Of a DNA stretch of 10,716 nt, positions 7,817-10,716 are shown in pieces. Source of the stretch: Chloroflexota bacterium (GTDB taxonomy: Bacteria > Chloroflexota > Dormibacteria > Aeolococcales > Aeolococcaceae); contig VBHE01000271.1 in assembly GCA_005889515.1 (NCBI GenBank), positions 1-10,716 on the forward strand, in the 5' to 3' direction. The notes beneath the pieces were generated by a model. The model was not told where the DNA came from. It searched no databases and saw nothing but the letters and a program-made list of their open reading frames with translations. Numbering within the stretch: position 1 is the first letter of the stretch; every line of letters begins with the position of its first letter. A program made the position numbers and the translations under genes.

Positions 7817-8317
7817 TCAGGGCCGGGGCGGGTCGACCCCGGCGCGCAGCACGGCGATCTCCTCGGCGAGCGCCCGGTGGCGGCGCGCACCCTCGTCGAC
7901 GGCGCGGCGCAGGTCGCCGACCTCGCGGGTGAGGCGGTCCACCGCGTCGGTGAGCCCGCCGAGATCGGCCTCGGCGGTGGCGAGCAGCCCGGGCACGGCG
8001 GCGAGACGCCGGTCGAGCGCGCGCAGCGCCCTGAGCACGTTGTCGTTGTAGACCACCTGCTCCTTGGAGAAGAGGTGGGCGACGCGGAGCACGCCGCGCT
8101 TGACCAGCAGCATGCGCTCGACGTCGGAGAGCCGGGTCCCCATGTGGGCATGGGCGGCGGCGCGCCCGATGAAGCCCGCGGCGGCGCCCGGGGGCGGCTC
8201 CGGCGGCGGCGCCGGGACGCCCGGCGCGGGAGGGTTGCCGAGGGCCCGCGAGGCGACCTCGTCCATGTAGTCGAGATCCGCCTGCACGGTCACGTCGGCG
8301 GCGGCTTGCTGGGGCAC
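7817..8317 (-). CDS. Small coiled-coil protein of unknown function at the head of the glycosyltransferase string
   Basis: I do not recognise this 166-aa protein. The start is taken as GTG 8317, because TACCAT lies 9 nt upstream and because no in-frame ATG occurs before the one at codon 18 (DYMDE). Residues 13-28 are an acidic helix, 29-43 is a proline-rich spacer, 60-90 is a conserved-looking basic/hydrophobic stretch (ERMLLVKRGVLRVAHLFSKEQ), and 92-158 is a heptad-like helix rich in Leu, Arg, Glu and Ala (ALRALDRRLAAV, TREVGDLRRAV). There is no signal peptide or membrane helix. Similar helical segments occur at the N-terminus of some methyltransferases and glycosyltransferases in polysaccharide clusters, so a scaffold or length-control subunit is one guess, not a conclusion. 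The gene is separated by 2 nt from the next glycosyltransferase and diverges from the export permease. Confidence 0.7.
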   Translation of the reverse strand: MPQQAAADVTVQADLDYMDEVASRALGNPPAPGVPAPPPEPPPGAAAGFIGRAAAHAHMGTRLSDVERMLLVKRGVLRVAHLFSKEQVVYNDNVLRALRALDRRLAAVPGLLATAEADLGGLTDAVDRLTREVGDLRRAVDEGARRHRALAEEIAVLRAGVDPPRP

Positions 8318-8326
8318 GGTGGCCGC

Positions 8327-8332
8327 ATGGTA
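8327..8332 (-). promoter_or_regulatory. Putative -10 element (TACCAT) of the glycosyltransferase operon
   Basis: On the minus strand TACCAT is followed by nine bases and GTG 8317. It fits the TAnnnT pattern seen before other genes here and supports a leaderless start. It lies within the 45-bp divergent intergenic space. No clear -35 element is seen. Confidence 0.4.
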
Positions 8333-8346
8333 CCCGCCATGCTGGG

Positions 8347-8352
8347 TAGACT
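8347..8352 (+). promoter_or_regulatory. Putative -10 element (TAGACT) of the ABC permease
   Basis: TAGACT precedes ATG 8363 by ten bases, with no Shine-Dalgarno site between. It argues for 8363 over the in-frame ATGs at 8327 and 8339. The two opposing hexamers, 8327-8332 and 8347-8352, are only 14 bp apart, so the divergent promoters would share polymerase footprint and may exclude one another. Confidence 0.5.
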
Positions 8353-8362
8353 GCGGCGCGCG

Positions 8363-9197
8363 ATGGCCACCGCCACCTCGACCGAGCCGCGCCTCGCGAC
8401 CCCTCCCGCCGGGAGCGGGATGCGGCGTCACCTCAACCTGACCCGCGAGCTCGCGGTCACGCAGTTCAAGCTCAAGTACACCGGCTCGGTGCTCGGCTAT
8501 CTGTGGTCGCTGCTCAAGCCGATGATGACCTTCGGGATCATGTGGGCGGTCTTCGAGCGGCTCCTCCACGCGGGCAGGACCTCCGACCGCTTCACCATGC
8601 AGCTGCTCGTCGGCATCGTCATCTGGACGTTCTTCGCCGAGACGACGATCACCGCGGTCAACGCCATCGTCGTCAACGGCAACCTCATCAACAAGGCGTC
8701 CTTCCCGCGCGCCATCCTGGTGGTGGCGTCGAGCCTGACCGCGCTGATGACCTTCGCGATCAACCTCACCCTGATCGTGCTCATCGCGGGTGCGAGCCAC
8801 CAGCTGACGCTCGGCTGGCACTCGCTCGCCGCCATCCCGTTGCTCATCGAGCTCTACGTGCTCGTGATCGGCATCTCGATGCTGCTCTCGGCGCTCTTCG
8901 TCTTCTACCGCGACCTCGGGCACATCTGGGAGATCTTCACCCAGCTGCTCTTCTACGGCTCCGCGGTACGGAGTGCTCGAGCCCATCCGGATCATGCGGG
9001 TGATCGCGCTCAACCCCGTGGCCCAGATCATCGAGGACATCCGCCACGCGCTGGTGACCGAGGACCCGAGGGTGCCCTGGACCTCGACCCTCCTCGGCGC
9101 GCGCATCGCCTTCCCCCTGGCGGTGACCGTGACCGTGGCGGTGGTCGGCCTCGCCGTCTTCCAGCGCCTCGCGCCGCGATTCTCCGAGAGCCTCTGA
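8363..9197 (+). CDS. ABC-2 type polysaccharide/O-antigen export permease, frame broken near 8965-8972
   Basis: Inner-membrane subunit of a Wzm/TagG-like exporter that moves lipid-linked glycans across the membrane with an ATPase partner. The cytoplasmic N-terminal motif LTRELAVTQFKLKYTGSVLGYLWSLL (residues 26-51) is characteristic, as is LNPVAQIIEDIRHAL in the C-terminal part. Hydrophobic segments lie at about 48-66, 80-98, 118-143, 155-180 and 190-207, with a last one near the end. The first frame is good to A201 (8965). The continuation YGVLEPIRIMRVIALNPVAQ is in another frame from 8967 and ends at TGA 9195-9197. Family members carry a SPIIYPL-like motif here, so the likely reading is GSAV-I-YGVLEP with two or five bases missing. 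The repaired length is about 278 aa, normal for the family. No ATPase gene follows; the next gene encodes a CAP-domain protein. Confidence 0.85.
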
Positions 9198-9214
9198 AGC
9201 CTCTCCGTCACAGC

Positions 9215-9241
9215 GCGCGCCCGATGTGAAGACGGGCGTGC
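9215..9241 (+). terminator. Stem-loop after the permease, possible terminator
   Basis: Bases 9215-9223 pair with 9233-9241 (eight Watson-Crick pairs and one G-T) around the loop ATGTGAAGA, starting 17 nt after the permease stop. No T-tract follows, so termination is plausible but unproven. The rest of the 166-nt intergenic stretch (9198-9363) holds no gene that I can support. Confidence 0.35.
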
Positions 9242-9315
9242 CGGGGCGCGACATCCGTCAAGCCCGCGCACCGACCCTCGACCGTGCCGTGGGCGGAGGC
9301 CGCCCGCAACGCACC

Positions 9316-9321
9316 TAGCAT
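9316..9321 (+). promoter_or_regulatory. Possible -10 element (TAGCAT) of the CAP-domain gene
   Basis: TAGCAT fits the TAnnnT pattern and would place transcription start near 9328, leaving a 5' leader of about 35 nt. A second, weaker candidate is TTACAT (9346-9351), 12 nt before ATG 9364. There is no Shine-Dalgarno site close to the ATG; GGAGGA at 9325-9330 is too far away. No other in-frame start exists after the in-frame TAG at 9316. Confidence 0.25.
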
Positions 9322-9363
9322 CGCGGAGGACGTCGAAAACCGCAATTACATCGAGCCCTCCAC

Positions 9364-10656
9364 ATGCTTCGCACCCTCCGCCGCCTCCTCCCCGCCCTGG
9401 CCTGCGCGGCGATGGCGCTCCTCGGCCCCTCCTCGCCCCCCGCCAGCGCCCCCCACACCGGCGCCGCGGCGCCGGCGGCGCTGCTCAACGCCCCCGGATC
9501 GGTCACCCTCGACGCCTGGGGAGGGCTCCATCCCTCGGCGGGGCTGGCCCTCGACACCGGCGGCGCCCCGTACTGGCCGGGCTGGGACATCGCCCGCTCC
9601 CTCTCGCTCCTCCCCGACGGCTCGTCGGGCGGCTGGATCCTCGACGGCTGGGGCGGCATCCACGGCTTCGGCGCCGCGCCCACGCTCCCCGCGGGTCCGT
9701 ACTGGCCGCACTGGGACATCGCCCGCGACCTCGTCGTGCTCCCCTACTCCTCCGGGGGATACATCCTCGACGGCTGGGGCGGCATCCATCCCTTCGGCTC
9801 CGCCCCGGTGCTGCCGGCCGGTCCGTACTGGCCGGGCTGGGACATCGCCCGCGGCCTCGCCGTCCACTACTCGCTGCTCGGGCAGCCCGACGGCGGCTGG
9901 ATCCTCGACGGCTGGGGCGGCATCCACAACTTCGGCGGGGCCCCGCCGCTCACCGACACCCACTACGTCGCCGGTGTCGACGTCTGGCTCCACCTCCACC
10001 CCGCGGGCAACGGCGACTGGCTGGCGGGACGCTGGGGCCTGGTCGACAGCGTCGGCTCGCCGGCGGCGATGGGCTTCGACGGCATGCCCGACTGGGGCGG
10101 CTGGGACGTCGTCCGCGACGTCGTGCCGGTGACCTCCGACCTCGCCGCGGTCACCGCCGAGCCGCTGCACGCGGGCGCGGCGGCCGCGCTCATGGACGCG
10201 CTCCAGACCGTCGACCGCCTCCAGCGCGGCCGCGGCCCGCTCAGCGAGAGCACCGCCCTCGACGCCATCGCCGGTGGCCCCGCCTCCTACGACCTCGCCG
10301 GCTGCGGGGGGCCGAGGGCGGGCATCCCCTCGCGCGCCCTCGACATGCTCGAGCGCGACTACTTCAGCCACGCGATCGCCGGCTGCGGCGGCGGCCAGAT
10401 GGTGTTCGGCACCTACCTGGGCAGCCTCCCCTGGCGCGCCGCGGGCGAGAACATCGCCTGGGCGGCCGGCTCGGACTCGCTCGTCGACGACATCGTCGAG
10501 ATCAACAACCTCTGGCTGAACTCCCCCGAGCACCTCGCGAACATCGTCAGTACGGCCTACAGCCGGGTGGGATGCGGCGCCGCCTTCAGCGCCACCGGGT
10601 CCTACCAGGGGGCGACCGGCCCGCTCTTCGTCTGGGCCTGCGACTTCACCGGATAG
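9364..10656 (+). CDS. Secreted protein with WGG-[IL]-H repeats and a C-terminal CAP (SCP/PR-1-like) domain
   Basis: A 430-aa exported protein. MLRTLRRLLPALACAAMALLG is a typical signal peptide (basic start, hydrophobic core), with a likely type I cleavage site after ASA (27-29). Residues 50-255 hold repeats of 42-46 aa: DAWGGLHP (50), DGWGGIHGFG (94), DGWGGIHPFG (136), DGWGGIHNFG (182) and a degenerate unit near 223. Each clear unit but the fourth is followed by YWP[GH]WDIAR. This looks like beta-propeller or similar beta-repeat architecture (inference). Residues ~266-428 are the CAP domain: RDYFSH (331-336), AGENIAW (360-366), LWLNSPEHLANIV (383-395), YSRVGCG (399-405) and FVWACDF (422-428). 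H336, E362 and H390 are the likely cavity residues. C314, C341, C404 and C426 could form two disulphides. CAP proteins have varied, mostly unproven roles in bacteria, so binding to cell wall, glycan or lipid is a guess. The frame is intact. Confidence 0.88.
   Translation: MLRTLRRLLPALACAAMALLGPSSPPASAPHTGAAAPAALLNAPGSVTLDAWGGLHPSAGLALDTGGAPYWPGWDIARSLSLLPDGSSGGWILDGWGGIHGFGAAPTLPAGPYWPHWDIARDLVVLPYSSGGYILDGWGGIHPFGSAPVLPAGPYWPGWDIARGLAVHYSLLGQPDGGWILDGWGGIHNFGGAPPLTDTHYVAGVDVWLHLHPAGNGDWLAGRWGLVDSVGSPAAMGFDGMPDWGGWDVVRDVVPVTSDLAAVTAEPLHAGAAAALMDALQTVDRLQRGRGPLSESTALDAIAGGPASYDLAGCGGPRAGIPSRALDMLERDYFSHAIAGCGGGQMVFGTYLGSLPWRAAGENIAWAAGSDSLVDDIVEINNLWLNSPEHLANIVSTAYSRVGCGAAFSATGSYQGATGPLFVWACDFTG
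9508..10119 (+). repeat. In-frame tandem repeats in the CAP-protein gene
   Basis: Units start at 9508, 9640, 9766 and 9904 (spacing 132, 126 and 138 nt), with a diverged remnant to about 10119. The last three share an identical 23-nt block (9640-9662, 9766-9788, 9904-9926) encoding LDGWGGIH. A second conserved block, ccgtactggcc, recurs at 9568, 9697 and 9823. DNA identity above what the protein requires suggests recent unit duplication or gene conversion. Confidence 0.75.
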
Positions 10657-10673
10657 GCGGCCGCCCCGGCCAC

Positions 10674-10679
10674 TACACT
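10674..10679 (+). promoter_or_regulatory. Putative -10 element (TACACT) for the last gene
   Basis: TACACT is followed by eight bases and ATG 10688, the same arrangement as before apt and the permease. It sits in the 31-nt gap after the CAP-protein stop codon. Confidence 0.45.
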
Positions 10680-10687
10680 CGCGCCGC

Positions 10688-10716
10688 ATGGGGCGCACCG
10701 CCTGGCTCCTCGGCCT
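10688..10716 (+). CDS. 5' end of a further gene, cut by the window edge
   Basis: ATG 10688 opens a frame reading MGRTAWLLGL before the sequence ends. A basic residue followed by hydrophobic residues would fit a signal peptide or first membrane helix. The start is supported mainly by the TACACT hexamer 8 nt upstream; there is no Shine-Dalgarno site. Function cannot be stated. Confidence 0.4.

Noticed and set aside
7877..8326. Upstream extension of the permease frame over the coiled-coil gene
   Set aside because: The residues before 8363 are antisense to the coiled-coil gene and unlike any permease N-terminus. TAGACT and the conserved LTRELAVTQFKLKY context support the start at 8363.
9508..10119. 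CRISPR array or intergenic satellite
   Set aside because: The repeats are in frame, 126-138 nt apart, and encode a repeated protein motif; they are part of the CAP-protein gene.
9346..10698. Minus-strand open frame opposite the CAP-protein gene
   Set aside because: It is the Val/Gly/Asp-rich complement of the repeat gene, with no start signal and no domain.

Overview
The window is very GC-rich (roughly 70% or more by eye) and densely packed with bacterial genes. The amino-acid bias (Ala, Arg, Gly), the scarcity of Shine-Dalgarno sites, several TAnnnT hexamers lying 8-10 nt before start codons, and a CAP-domain protein with WGG-[IL]-H repeats suggest a soil-type lineage such as Dormibacterota, Chloroflexota or Actinomycetota. 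This placement is an inference and no marker gene here fixes it. I see no rRNA, tRNA, CRISPR array, insertion sequence or phage gene.

Layout. Positions 1-2464 (+) hold two tandem, clearly paralogous polytopic membrane proteins of glycosyltransferase-C-like appearance; the first is cut by the window edge and the second has a broken C-terminus. From 8317 down to 2431 (-) runs a compact gene string: a small coiled-coil protein, a GT4-type glycosyltransferase, a double-headed glycosyltransferase (two GT-B modules in 801 aa), then apt (adenine phosphoribosyltransferase) and ahcY (S-adenosylhomocysteine hydrolase). The first three genes are separated by a 2-nt gap and a 4-nt overlap. Divergently, from 8363 (+), lies an ABC-2 polysaccharide-export permease. 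It is followed by a secreted repeat plus CAP-domain protein (9364-10656) and the first codons of another gene at 10688.

How the genes work together. Membrane glycosyltransferase-like proteins, cytoplasmic GT4 enzymes and an export permease together look like part of a cell-surface polysaccharide or glycolipid locus; the ATPase partner of the permease is not in the window. apt and ahcY form a small housekeeping unit (adenine salvage and the SAM cycle), apparently with its own promoter overlapping the stop codon of the glycosyltransferase before it.

The most unusual observation is that three otherwise well-conserved genes (the second membrane protein, ahcY and the permease) each carry one short internal loss that breaks the reading frame while the downstream part stays intact in another frame. 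The inferred losses are about 41, 64 and 2-5 nt. One lies beside a perfect GC-rich hairpin. The pattern suggests either assembly or sequencing deletions, or a locus undergoing decay, and any automatic annotation of these genes should be treated with care.
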